The notes under the pieces: model-generated
Told to the model about the DNA's origin: nothing
Database searches by the model: none
The model's input: the letters and a program-made list of their open reading frames with translations, nothing else
Shown here: positions 1 to 10,218 of the stretch, in pieces
Position numbering within the stretch: the first letter of the stretch is position 1
How the letters are laid out: each line of letters opens with the position of its first letter
Assembly (NCBI GenBank): GCA_963576735.1
Contig: OY755177.1
Location: 5,208,001 to 5,272,000, forward strand
Direction: 5' to 3'
Source of the DNA: Bedellia somnulentella
Taxonomy: Eukaryota > Arthropoda > Insecta > Lepidoptera > Bedelliidae
DNA length: 64,000 bases
Position numbers and translations under genes: made by a program

Positions 1-1890
1 TATCGATTGATTTTGATAATTGTTTGATATTTAAAATCGTGTTATCTTGACATACATTTCGAATCTTTGTAAACATCAAATGAATCCATGCACATTGCTA
101 GTCCTAAGCCTGGACCACACTTGAGTTAAATAAACGCGAGTAAAAGTATGATGACAAAATAACTTTATTCAAAAACGTATAAATATTTAAAAAGTAATGG
201 ATACATTTCTTCTCTAATCCCGTCTTACTCGCTCACGTAATTCTATAACTACCTATAACACTGCTATTCTACCTCATGTGATATATTTATATTCCCATTA
301 CACGAAATATTTAATTAATTACACAACACCACACGCCTGATAGTAGGAATTGTTAGATCGTAGTATCACATGTAATGCTTTAAACAGATGTTGTAATGCC
401 ATATGTCATAATTTCAAAGTGTACTGTTTTCGCACGTGTACTCACAATCATAAACGAAAAATGTTTTAGAAAATTCACTATACTGTATATCGATCCAACA
501 TTTCAATATTATTCGATAATCAGAGATTCGATAATAGCTTTGAAAAAAAAAACAATCTGAGCTATCGGGAAAAAAAGGACTAGATATCAGGCTCAAGTAT
601 GTAACAGATTAACACTCTTATGTATCGCCCCTATGTTTTTGAGAATAAATGAAAATTCTTTTAAAATACTTTCTTGCCTTCAATTGAAATAGACTTTATT
701 ATTTACGACTGTTTATGGATGCTATTTTATAAAGAAGAAGGCAATTTCACCATACCAAGGATTCTAATTACGCAAACACAAAAAAAAAGAACAGGGTACT
801 TACGTAGGCGCAGTACGAAAAACGTGATATTTTTCGCCTATCCTCACTTCTGAGTTGTAGGGTCAACTTCAGGGAGTGTGGAGGTTTTGAAATAAAACCC
901 AAAATAGCGGTACACTTCGTATAATTTCATCTTTCACAACCACTTGCCGATACAACGGACTACTGACAATTGCCCCCGCAAAAACAGAGATCGTATATTT
1001 ATACCTTACCTAACCTTAAGTCAGTTGACTGTCAGTTGATTTAAATCAACTGACAGTCTCATTAACAATACTCCACTCAAATCTACATAATCATTATTAT
1101 AACTCATTTATAAATAAATAATAACATTTTAGAAATGAGTATTTACCAAAATTATGGATTTAATTACAATCATTATTTTAATCAGCGTGAGCTGTTTTGA
1201 AGTAAAGTCAAACTAGTATCTCATTATTCATACACGACACCACTAATACTTATTAAATAGGTAAACAATATGATTACACAATAAAACTATACAGTTTATA
1301 AATTATAAATAGTATAAATTATACAGTATAATAGCCAATCATAGCACACTCATTATTATAAGCTTACAATTATTATAAAGTAGATTTTTTTAACGAAGCC
1401 ACACTACAATATAAAATGTAGGTCCTAGTTTTTGAGGTACCAATCATTACATTTATTTTATTCGAAGCTATTCAAAGACGCTACACTATAATGCGGTTCA
1501 CTGAGCTAATAAACACTCAATTCTATGAACACACTAAAAATACAAGTTTGTAATTACTACTGTCTGTCGTTAAAGCAATTGCAAGACAAGAGAACTTGCG
1601 GACTTAGCACCAATGTATTTCTGGAGCGTCTGGGAATTACGTCGATGTTTTACTGTCTTGCTACTTGTCTCTTTATTTGGTGCAAATCAGTCATCGAACT
1701 TTTCAAACAATGCGTCGGATTCAGGAGTCAGCAACCTAGTGGCGTAATATTTGCTGCATCGTAGTTGTTGATTTATATGTTGCTTTAGTTTTAGTGCTAA
1801 GAGTAAAGGTGGAAGTGTATGTTAATCAGGTTCGTATGTTCGAATCTATTGGCGGGTTTACACATATGTTATTACGTTACTAGAGTAATG
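1..1890. other. Non-coding AT-rich stretch
   Basis: No gene, RNA gene or recognised transposon was seen here apart from the perfect palindrome annotated separately at 1027-1058. Open frames are short and overlap on both strands without splice borders that make sense together. The stretch could be intron of the minus-strand WAVE-homology gene whose first exon is at 57.4 kb. Confidence 0.4.
1027..1058. repeat. 32-bp perfect palindrome
   Basis: The sequence reads identically on both strands around a central TTTAAA, with half-site GACTGTCAGTTGATTT. There is no loop. It may be the remnant of a short inverted-repeat transposon or a protein-binding palindrome. No neighbouring gene is recognised. 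Confidence 0.85.
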
Positions 1891-2140
1891 CTGTGTAGTG
1901 TCGGCTTAGAATAGCACTACTCCATTTCTTCCGGTGGGTGTACGTAAGAAGCGACTAACGGTATTGGGGCTTTTAAGGGATTTTTGGACGATGCGGTTGG
2001 AGACCCATCACCAACAAACTTTATTATTACCATCTTTTCTCTACTCACATTTCCAAAAGGGGCTGAAGAATTTCTAATTCCTTAGCCCTGGCTACCCTTT
2101 CTAGGGTTTTACAGCCGTGAGTATATGTATGTATGTATGT
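1891..2140 (+). mobile_element. SINE-like (TATG)n-ended repeat, copy 1
   Basis: This copy runs from the family 5' end CTGTGTAGTGTCGGCTTAG through the shared blocks GGTTGGAGACCCATCACC and TTCTAATTCCTTAGC to GCCGTGAGTATATGTATG and a short (TATG)n tract. An imperfect 9-bp direct repeat, actagag(t/c)a, flanks it at 1879-1887 and 2142-2150 and resembles a target duplication. About sixteen further copies occur in the window. The constant simple-repeat 3' end and 5'-truncated siblings are what is expected of LINE-driven retroposition. Whether this is a true SINE or the 3' end of a LINE cannot be decided here. Confidence 0.85.
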
Positions 2141-2157
2141 AACTAGAGCATATATAG

Positions 2158-2205
2158 ATATGAAGATATACATATACATATGTATGTATATGTATATCTT
2201 CATAT
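2158..2205. repeat. TA-rich hairpin beside the SINE-like tail
   Basis: Two 23-bp arms (2158-2180 and 2183-2205) are perfect reverse complements separated by a 2-base loop. The arms are made of ATAC/GTAT-rich sequence with GAAG/CTTC blocks. It sits 17 bp after the (TATG)n end of the SINE-like copy, so it may be a mutated extension of that simple repeat. Confidence 0.8.
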
Positions 2206-2625
2206 GTATGAAGATCAAGCGACAAAATCGCGTTACGTTAAAAAAAAATAACAACTTCTTTCACAACATCGTCGATATTTAGATTCTATGTATTTTAATT
2301 AATTTATCGACTCTATAAAGTAATGAATATATTAAAACAATTTCAGAAGCCAAGTAAAGTTCTCGTTAAGAAGGGACGTGATTTGTGAATCATGAATTGC
2401 TAAGTATGGGCTGATTTCTAAGCCACTGGCATTCCAAACAAGGACATAGCATAAATTTGTTTTATGGGAATAGTTGCTTTGGCAAAAACTTGAGATGTGA
2501 GTGCTAAAAGAGGAAGGATCATCGTTTAATGAAATGTTTTCATTCGGACTCACAAGGAAAAATAGTATAGCGTATATAAAGAGCCTTTTACTTAATTTAT
2601 TTCAGAAATCTTTAAGTATAAATAA
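2206..2625. other. No recognised feature
   Basis: Short overlapping open frames on both strands are present, but no domain, splice pattern or repeat was recognised. Confidence 0.35.
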
Positions 2626-2742
2626 GTATGCTCTTAGTGATAAGACCGCCAGTTGTACTTTGGATTTTATACCGATCTTTGTTTTGTAATTGTTGTTTTT
2701 TTTGTGATGTATAATAAAGAGTTTTTATTATTATTATTATAA
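2626..2742 (+). mobile_element. LINE 3' end, ATT tail
   Basis: The sequence carries GTGATAAGACCGCCAGTTGT, a T-rich stretch, TTTTGTGATGTATAATAAAG and then an (ATT)n tail. The same layout recurs at 2845-2971. GATAAGACCGCC followed by an AATAAA signal and a short-unit tail is a common 3' end of lepidopteran non-LTR retrotransposons. No coding part of the element remains. Confidence 0.65.
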
Positions 2743-2844
2743 TGTTGCTATTCCGCATGAAAAATGATACTTTAAACGAAGTACTTTTACCTAAGTTGTT
2801 TTGTGCATCTACCCAGATAACTAGTTTACCGATCTCACCTTCCA

Positions 2845-2971
2845 AAGGTTGTCTGGAAGAGATCGCTTTTAGCGATAAGACCGCCGATTGTACCTCACTG
2901 TAAACTGTATGATAATTTCTTTTGTAAATTTGTGTTTGATGTACAATAAAGAGTTATTCTATTCTATTCTA
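2845..2971 (+). mobile_element. LINE 3' end, ATTCT tail
   Basis: This is the same family as 2626-2742: GGTTGTCTGGAAGAGATCGC, GCGATAAGACCGCCGATTGT, then TTGATGTACAATAAAGAG and a (TATTC)n tail. It is a heavily 5'-truncated retrotransposon copy consisting of 3' untranslated sequence only. Two 3' ends of one family within 350 bp, with different tail units, indicate independent insertions. Confidence 0.75.
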
Positions 2972-3185
2972 AGCTATGGTTAAGTGTACAGATTATTGAA
3001 TAAAACGAGTAGATGTAACTTTATAGATAAGATCACCTATAGTTATTTCAATCATGTAAGTTGTTTAAAAACAATTGCGAGATTTATGTTTTAATTGCAT
3101 ATAATATAGCTTTAACCCCGTAATTCTTATAGTATGAAGAAGAAGTATAAATATCTATGTACAAGTTAGTTTTGGATAGAATTTA

Positions 3186-3304
3186 TCTATACTTATAATA
3201 AATCTGTAGAGAGGTCAATTCTGTACATGAAATATATTTTCAAAATAACTATCAGGTGGTGATTAGGGATCGATACTGATGCCAAAAATGTAATCAGTAA
3301 AATT

Positions 3305-3358
<54 letters not shown>

Positions 3359-4154
3359 GGTTTGTATGTTCCTTATGGAATCAAAAACTACTCGACGGAT
3401 TTTAACGAAACTTGGTACAATTATTCTTCATACTCCTGCGCAGGTTTTTGTATACTTTCCAGCAGAGAAGTTAAGGGGAATTTCGGGAAATTTGGGGAAA
3501 ACGAGAAAAGTTACTCCATTTTTTAAGCTTCCGTCGCGTGTGCAGCCTTAATGGTTAAACTTACATAGAAATCATGTGTGGCGGAAATATTCTTCATAAA
3601 ATTATCTAAAAAAAAACCTCAACGGTATATGGCTATCTTTTACGGTTGACTCACAATAACACGTGTAATTCCTGATAGCTTAGCAGTTCGGAACATCCTG
3701 ATTATATTTGTTTACTCTTACGTTTGTAAACCTCTCATTCATCCCTAATTTTAAAAAGGTAACATTATTACCTATTCAATAAAAAAAGAATGATAAAAAT
3801 TATACATAAAATAAGCCATCGCGCCCGTGATCGAAACCTAATCTTTACTAATTTACATATAACATACTAGATGGCGCCAGTAGTTGCATCCTACATAACG
3901 TAATGATTTATTTTTTAGATTGTTATAAATACTTCATGGCGTTTTATTCCAAAATTTGCTATTAAACGGAAATACTGAACCGTTTATTAAAGCGCATTCA
4001 AAATCACCAAACTACACTGTTAAGGGAGTGCTATAAATTTAATAAATTGAAAACATTGCGGTGAGTTTCACAATGCTTGAGCAGTGACTAAAGAAAGAAA
4101 CCTCAGATATTTAAAAAACAACGCTACCCGTGCGAAGCTGGGACGATCCACTAG
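3186..4154 (+). mobile_element. Non-autonomous Helitron, copy 1
   Basis: The element begins TCTATACTTATAATAAATC just after an A and ends GATCCACTAG just before a T, the A|TC...CTAG|T arrangement of Helitrons without target duplication. Near the 3' end, ACCCGTGCGAAGCTGGGA can form the usual short terminal hairpin. The body is shared with copies at 15020-15974 and 32678-33617 (reverse). There is no Rep/helicase coding capacity, so it would depend on an autonomous partner. The short open frame over the microsatellite is not a gene. Confidence 0.85.
3307..3358 (+). repeat. (TGTC)13 microsatellite inside Helitron
   Basis: Thirteen uninterrupted TGTC units lie about 120 bp inside the 5' end of the Helitron. 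The two sibling Helitrons have tracts of different length at the same position (four units at 15141-15156), so the array has expanded or contracted after transposition. Confidence 0.95.
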
Positions 4155-4625
4155 TTTATAATAAAGTACTTTATAGATACAGTATAACGCATAGATAAAT
4201 GTTCAACCTCCTTAAGGTTTTAGCAAGTAATATCTGATCGACCGTACCCAAGTGTTTTCAAGCTTCTACTTCCCCGAATCGTTTCTATTGGAGGCACTAA
4301 AACGAAATGGAATCGAACTTCCTGCGTTCTCTGGAAATTTATATCCAACTGGAGCAAGGGTCGTCAGTGGTTGACTTCAATACTGAGGACATATTGACCG
4401 TAATAACATTGGTGATGGAAAATGTATCCCCAAATAAACTAAAGAGAATTTTCAATACTGGTTTATTGGTTTGTTATTAATACTGATCCCTTGGTTGTAG
4501 CTTTTATTAAGGAGTGATCATGACAATTTGTACTCGTTTATTACAAGTGAATGTTTTAAAAATAATTATGTAAATAAAAGCATCAATGCTAGTAAAAGAT
4601 AAAGATAAGTTGATTTAAATGGATA
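4155..4625 (+). other. Gap with two overlapping open frames, unrecognised
   Basis: After the Helitron, about 4225-4480 holds two overlapping plus-strand frames with coding-like composition. One reads ...FYFPESFLLEALKRNGIELP... and stops near 4374. The other starts at an ATG near 4307 (MESNFLRSLEIY...) and runs 57 codons. Neither matches a family I know and no convincing splice acceptor is seen. They may be the relic of an exon or of a transposon. Confidence 0.2.
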
Positions 4626-4995
4626 TATAACATAACATAACATAAACGTTCACGCCGAATATCCCCGAAGGGGTTGGCAGAGGTACTAATACTTCTGAAC
4701 ATCACGTGTCTTTGTCACCTGGTATTCAGAGTACCCACCTTTTGCATGGACAGTGTACTCACGTGATAGGGGGCAGGCCTATCGCCGTTTTGTACGAATA
4801 CACTGTCACATGACTAAGTACAACTCAGCCATGTGGGTTTCCTCACGATGTTTTCCCTCACCGTTAACAACCATGATAAATTAACCACACATATGTCTTT
4901 AGAAAAGATAAATTGGTGTAGGCCCGACCCAGGATTTGAACACTAGTCGTTTGCACGATAACCGAGTGTTCTACCCACTGGGCTATCACGGTTGC
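4626..4995 (-). mobile_element. tRNA-derived SINE
   Basis: Read on the minus strand, the element starts with a tRNA-like head: box A TAGCCCAGTGGG near 4974-4985 and box B GTTCAAATCC near 4932-4941. It continues through a tRNA-unrelated body and ends in a (TTATG)n tail at the left. An 11-bp target duplication, TTAAATGGATA, flanks it at 4615-4625 and 4996-5006. This is a complete retroposed SINE of about 370 bp. It would be transcribed by RNA polymerase III if active. A diverged relative lies near 42070-42330. Confidence 0.85.
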
Positions 4996-5006
4996 TTAAA
5001 TGGATA

Positions 5007-5990
5007 GTTTATCAAATAGATACATAAAGACGCCCGCGGTAAAAAATAATTAAACGCTTTAACATTAACATTAGTCAAGATTATCTCAGAGTTGTAGCAC
5101 AGATTATTTAACAGTTAAGTACTCGTTGCAACAAATTAAATCTTTTTGAAAAATACAGTGCTTAGTTGATTTCTATACATTTTTAGTAGTTTATTCATTA
5201 AAATCCGATTACACACATACATTTACTCACGCAATATCGGATTATTCCATTTATCATATTTTACAAACTCATGTATTTTTTTGGAAAGATCAGGATTTTC
5301 CTTTGTACCATCTGTAACAAAACTCTGCACTATAAAAAAAAACTCTACGAAATCTTGCAGCAACTAAATAACAAGATGTCAGATTCAAATGAAAATGACA
5401 CCACCAATAAGTAACTATGTAAAAAAAACATTATAAAATAAAACGTTGCATTCTAAAACTAACAAGTGATGGATCGAAGTGTTGAGATTACATTACAAGC
5501 ATCTTCCCATATTTATCAGCAGAATTTAATCAGAATGACTATGAGAAATATTCTCACATCAGTAAACCCTTCACGGTCTGGGTCATGCTGTCAGTAATTT
5601 AAAACGAACAAGATGCGCCTAATGAGTTGTTTATCATTACAGGAACAGCATTCTTCTTTTAGTTAGTTATTAAAAAACATAACCACATTGAATTTAATAA
5701 TTATACTATTAAATAAGATCCCGCAGACAAAAAACTTTTTGGGAATTAAAGTGTCGATTAAAACCACAAGATCTAAAAATCTTTGTTTAAATTATGTGGG
5801 TATGACGAAAATGTAAATACATATTTGTTATGCTTTGGTCTTTTATTTAATCCACAATTACCTATCATCTATCGAGTAATCCTAACTAACTTCTCTTATA
5901 TTAGTCTTTATAAAAACTATACCCAATAAATACATAATAATATTGAAATCGTAAAATTAGTACAATAATTTTATAGCTAAACCTATGCAT
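5007..5990. other. No recognised feature
   Basis: AT-rich sequence with stops in all frames. No gene or repeat was recognised. Confidence 0.35.
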
Positions 5991-6398
5991 TGAAATGAAA
6001 TGAAGCATTTATTCGACTATTATAGGTGTAAAGGTCTTCAGGTGTTTACAAGTGCGCAATCCATAATCTGCCTTAAATGGGCGTTCGAATATTTATCATT
6101 ATTAATCTTATATAAATCATGCGAGCTGAAGAAATAATGTCAACAAAAACCTATAAACTACTGGAACCAATTCAATACACATGTCAATTTTCTTCAATAA
6201 AATATAAAGTTATGGCAATTAACATATTAATTACAAAAAACAAACTTAGGTAATAATAATAATACAATGTCACCAATAACCTACTAAAAGTGTCAAACAA
6301 AGTCAAAATTTTAATAATTATAGATGTCAAAGAAATAATAATAATAAAGAAATGACATATTTTTTTATAATAATACCAAAAAATACTAAATACTAATA
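5991..6398 (-). mobile_element. LINE 3' untranslated region and tail
   Basis: On the minus strand the sequence after the reverse-transcriptase remnant leads to GTCGAATAAATGCTTCATTT and a (ATTTC)n-like tail, an AATAAA signal followed by a short tandem tail. It continues the LINE fragment at 6399-6818. It could instead belong to a second, overlapping LINE end. Confidence 0.5.
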
Positions 6399-6818
6399 CT
6401 AAATACTGCATTTTTCTAAGAAATCTTTTACAGAGTAAAAACAATTCTCCAACAAATATCTATGCAATGTCCGTTTGAATTCGATTAAAGTCATTTCTCT
6501 TAGTCCATTTGATAGTTTATTGTAAATTATAATTGCCATAAAATAATCATTTTTCCTATACAGTTCCAAGTTTCGTTTGGGTGGATACAATATTAAATTA
6601 GTTTTTGTGTTTTTTCTAACAGGGCGACCATTTTCTGGTTCCATTTCAAATATATATAAGTTTGTATGCACAAATATACACATTTCGAAAACATAAAGAC
6701 AGGGTAATGGTAGGATAATCTTTTTTTTAAATAAAGGTACACAGCTATCAATAAAACCTGCTACTTGGTAATATTTAACAACCATAAATTTTACACCATT
6801 TCTCAAATCGTTCACCAT
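6399..6818 (-). mobile_element. LINE reverse-transcriptase C-terminal remnant
   Basis: The 139-codon open frame encodes the tail of a non-LTR retrotransposon polyprotein. The stretch ILPLPCLYVFEMCIFVHTN, then NLILYPPKRNLELYRKND, then a YNKLSNGLREM block and LLENCFYSVKDFL follow the order seen at the C-terminus of many arthropod LINE ORF2 proteins, after the polymerase domain. The catalytic reverse transcriptase and the endonuclease are missing, so the copy is 5'-truncated. The Met at the start is chance, because the true protein would extend upstream. The nearby tail at 5991 marks its 3' end. Confidence 0.65.
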
Positions 6819-6840
6819 TTCTCAAAACGGATACACATCA

Positions 6841-7468
6841 CTCTTAGTTTAAAACATAAACGATTTAAATAAAAATAAAACCGATATAAATAATCCTAGA
6901 TAGTCTTACTAATTCCTGATACTAATATCGTATCATGCAAATCCGATAGTCCGTTTATACATACAAAAAGCTAACCAACCGCCTATCATGTTACACATCG
7001 GAATCAATTATAAACCCAGTGAGCCGTGAAACAATCCACTAAGAGCCTATAGCTCAAAGAGCAGGAAAAAAAGAATTGCGATTTGTTATCGATATTAGCA
7101 ATCAGTGTGAAATCGGTGATATTTTACACAAATGAATGCAGCGATTGAATGCGTCTCAGACATAAATCACGGGCGCAGCTGACGCCTTACTGAATACTGG
7201 ATAAGTCGGGCCAGGGTTGGTTCCCGATTCTTGTGAATCAAATACGCTTTTATATAGATGCTGTATGGATACAGTATATCGATAGAATTTATAGAGTATC
7301 TGTAAAATTAAATTGTTTGACTCAATATCTCATGCGAAACGATTTATCAAACCTTAGCATTCAAATAGAATAAAATCGTGAATTTGATGGATATGGTGTG
7401 TGGTGCCAGCTTAAACATCACCAACCCGTTTCTTCCTGAGGATATCGTAAAATGCGACTTTGGGTAAA
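6841..7468. other. No recognised feature
   Basis: No gene or known repeat was recognised between the LINE fragment and the tRNA-like element. Confidence 0.35.
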
Positions 7469-7481
7469 TAAATGTAAACTT

Positions 7482-7648
7482 ATATGTGGGGATTATTACT
7501 AATACATAAAGAATAAATAAAGGAAAGAAAAATTTCGACACACGGTAGCTCAATTGGCAGAGCGATGGGGGCGTATACCAGAGGTTGCGGGTTCGATTCC
7601 CGCCTGTGTCGAAATTTTTCTTTCCTCTATTTATTCTTTATTTATTAG
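7482..7648 (+). mobile_element. tRNA-module element, copy A
   Basis: The element is a tRNA-like core between two nearly complementary arms. The left arm includes GGGGATTATTACTAAT and GGAAAGAAAAATTTCGACAC. The right arm includes GTGTCGAAATTTTTCTTTCC and ends in TTTATTTATTAG. A 13-bp target duplication, TAAATGTAAACTT, flanks it at 7469-7481 and 7649-7661. Direct repeats of this length fit LINE-type retroposition more than a cut-and-paste MITE. Related copies lie at 37.4, 37.7, 44.6 and 56.4 kb. Confidence 0.75.
7537..7610 (+). tRNA. tRNA-like pseudogene (SINE head), anticodon unclear
   Basis: A 74-base region has tRNA hallmarks. The acceptor strands are GACACA/TGTGTC, the D arm is GCTCAATTGGCAGAGC (box A), and the T arm is GCGGG TTCGATT CCCGC (box B). 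The anticodon arm, GATGGGGGCGTATACCAG, does not give a normal 7-base loop with U33, so no amino acid is assigned. It is best read as a degenerate tRNA inside a mobile element, although promoter boxes A and B look intact. Confidence 0.5.
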
Positions 7649-7661
7649 TAAATGTAAACTT

Positions 7662-8209
7662 TTATTTTATAATAGTTTCCCTATTCAACTATCGAAAGTG
7701 GCAAACGAATTTCTAATTCGGAAAGTCCAGCCAGACTTTTGGGATCTATTAGCTGTGAGTGTTTGTATGGTCATGGATAACTAATCGCAACATTCACTTG
7801 AACTTGACCCGAGATCCTACTTAGTTGAAGGTTATGAGAGGTTAATAATATATGAAATGATATGCGATAATCCAAAGAACACAAAATGGATGAAAAAAAT
7901 AACAACCCTGAGAGCATGATGTTGAATTTTGAATCAGTGCCAAAATATCGCGGGGACATGGCTTTTGCGTAAAACAGCTATAAAATGCCAGAGCTTTTCG
8001 CGACAGGTGTACAATAATGATCAAGAGCACAATAGAGATATCCTTGAATACCACCTTCCGGATCCTTCCTGTGAGTGTCGTAAACTAAGAATGTTATGGT
8101 AATTGGATGTGCCTATTAGCAAACCATTAACTTCTGCCCTTTTCTATTATCGTAACTTATCCGTAGCGGTTGAAGTTATGACTATGTTTCTCTGCCGCAT
8201 CCTTCATAT
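7662..8209. other. No recognised feature
   Basis: Short open frames only. No domain or repeat was recognised. Confidence 0.35.
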
Positions 8210-8467
8210 GACATACATACATACACATACATATACTCACGGCTATAAATCCCTAGATGGGGTAGCCAGAGCTAAGGAATCAGAAATTCCTCAGCCACTT
8301 TTGGAAAGTTAAGTGGGGAAAAGATGGTAAAATAAAGGTTGTTGGTGATGGGTCTCCAACCGCATCGCCCAAAAATCCCTTTAAAGCCCCAATACCGTTA
8401 GTCGCCTCTTGCGTACACCCGCCGGAAGAATTGGGGTAGTGCTATTCTAAGCCGACACTACACAGCA
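8210..8467 (-). mobile_element. SINE-like (TATG)n-ended repeat, copy 2
   Basis: Full-length reverse-oriented copy. It starts at a (CATA)n tract and GGCTATAAATCCCTAGA and ends at AGCCGACACTACACAGCA. The internal block GATGGGTCTCCAACCGCATC matches the other copies. No clear target duplication was found. Confidence 0.85.
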
Positions 8468-9114
8468 CATGAATAACGAGTAATAAATAATAATGAGTGT
8501 TTGGAACATCAGATGATGAAAATGTCGTGATGTTCATATGTATTAATACCTCTGCTATCCCTTCAGCGATTCACGGCGTGAGCGTTAAGTTAGTATCGAT
8601 TTTGTATCGCTTCCAATAAAAAAAGCTAAGATATTTTTTACAGAGATACTCTGAACAATTACACATTTTTATTTATTGTCAGTCATAAAGATGAACACAA
8701 TGACTAGCCAAGTGTGATTAATATAATCACGCAACCGTTTCTTATAAGTTGCAGACATCGACCTCTGCGGGTTGGTGCAGGAAGCACAAGACGAGTATGC
8801 GTACTGCACCCGGTTGCATTCCTATACTTGCATCTTAGTGCACAGCATACTTTTGAGAAAAAAATGAGTGGTCAAGTTCGAGTGTTTATTACGATTACGA
8901 CGTACGGGTTCTGTCGGGAAATAAAAGTATGGGAATCATGTTGTTAATTAAAATTTTTAATTATATTGTTAGTTCTACCAGTGATGTTATGCAAACAGGC
9001 GGAACTTATATTAAGTTATGTCTATTTCACATGGTGTTTTAAGTTTAAAATAAGGAAAAGTAGTAGGTTTTACGTCGTAACCAACTTCTTTAGTTAAAAT
9101 ACGAAATAAGCTTA
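8468..9114. other. No recognised feature
   Basis: No gene or known repeat was recognised. Confidence 0.35.
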
Positions 9115-9116
9115 AA

Positions 9117-9239
9117 TGCTGATAGTATTTTCTAAGAATTTCGCGATTGCACATAACAATTAAAACAACTATTGAGTTTTCGATATCGCATGTCATGACA
9201 CGCGATTAAATATCCGAAAACCAATAGTTGTTTTAATTT
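9117..9239. mobile_element. Inverted pair of Penelope-like terminal fragments
   Basis: The right part (ACACGCGATTAAATATCCG ... GTTGTTTTAAT) matches the end of the Penelope-like element at 14795-14832. The left part, read in reverse, gives GTGCAATCGCGAAATTCTTA, matching the sequence just beyond it at 14838-14868. The two meet head to head: AATTAAAACAACTATTG at 9158-9174 is the reverse complement of 9222-9238. Tail-to-tail or inverted terminal pieces are common in Penelope-like elements. Confidence 0.6.
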
Positions 9240-9966
9240 TTAATGCTTATTTAGATCCTGAAACAGTATACCCGGTAGATAGAGCGAACAAAGTGTGTTT
9301 AAGTGAAAAACTAGGATTTACTTTAATTCAAGTTTAAGAGTATTTCATTTTATCAGAATGAGAACCTTACCCTCTAAGTTTTTGGTATGATACTGTCTAA
9401 TTAATGATGCTATTTGGTTTAACTGGGACTGTCTTTTAATAGTGTGCCTTTAAACCCACTTTCAAGGCGAAAACAAAACAACTTCGTACTCATAAAAAAA
9501 CTCTTTGTGAATCATATTTTTAGATTCATTAACTACTTTTACCTTAAGTGTTTTTAGTGCCAATTTGTCAATACTCAGGTACTCGTTGGTTCAATAAACG
9601 AAAATTTTCTTGCAACGAATCTGTATGTGAAGGCTCTGTTCACATACAGAACCCTAGAAAATCCCAGCTAAGATTCAATTAAGCAGACTGGAAACTATTT
9701 GGCGTTGAGTATTCTTGAACGGACTACTCCGAAGACATTCCGGTTTCCATAGTCTTATTGTGACATTCAATCAAAGTAAGCGGCTCCTGACTGGATCCAT
9801 AAAAGCGATTTATGAACGTAGATTCATTACGTAATGCTTTCCGCATGACATAAAATGCTATAATATTTCCCGTTAGGTTCTTGAAGTTTTGTACAGTTTA
9901 GTAGAGTTACACTCGTATTTTAGATTAACTCGATCTATTTTTCTTTGGGAACTTTTTTTGTAGTCT
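9240..9966. other. No recognised gene; one short hairpin
   Basis: The only structure seen is an 11-bp perfect stem with a 7-base loop, CTGTATGTGAA/TTCACATACAG, at 9621-9649. It is too short to call an RNA gene. Confidence 0.35.
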
Positions 9967-9979
9967 GCATTATATGGAT

Positions 9980-10205
9980 TACATACATACATATACTCAC
10001 GGCTATATTTCCCTAGAAGGGGTAGCCAGAGCTAAGGAATGATGAAGAAAAGATGGTAAAAATAAAGGTTTTGGTAATGGGTCTCCAACCGCATCGCCCA
10101 AAAATCCAATAAAAAGCCCCAATACCCTTAGTCGCCTCTTACGACACCCGTGGGTAGAAAGGGGTAGCGACATTCTAAGCCGGCACTACAAGGTAATATA
10201 CAATA
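9980..10205 (-). mobile_element. SINE-like (TATG)n-ended repeat, copy 3
   Basis: Reverse copy with a 13-bp target duplication, GCATTATATGGAT, at 9967-9979 and 10206-10218. Between the family 5' end (CCGGCACTACA, ending 10190) and the right duplication lie 15 bases not shared with other copies. A short internal deletion removes part of the TTTCTAATTCC block. Confidence 0.85.
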
Positions 10206-10218
10206 GCATTATATGGAT

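Noticed and set aside
3306..3551. 81-codon frame beginning with repeated SVCL
   Set aside because: It is the translation of the TGTC microsatellite and Helitron body. Sibling Helitrons give similar spurious frames.
7554..7784. 76-codon plus-strand open frame
   Set aside because: It runs through the tRNA-like module and its AT-rich arm. The peptide is translated promoter and SINE sequence.
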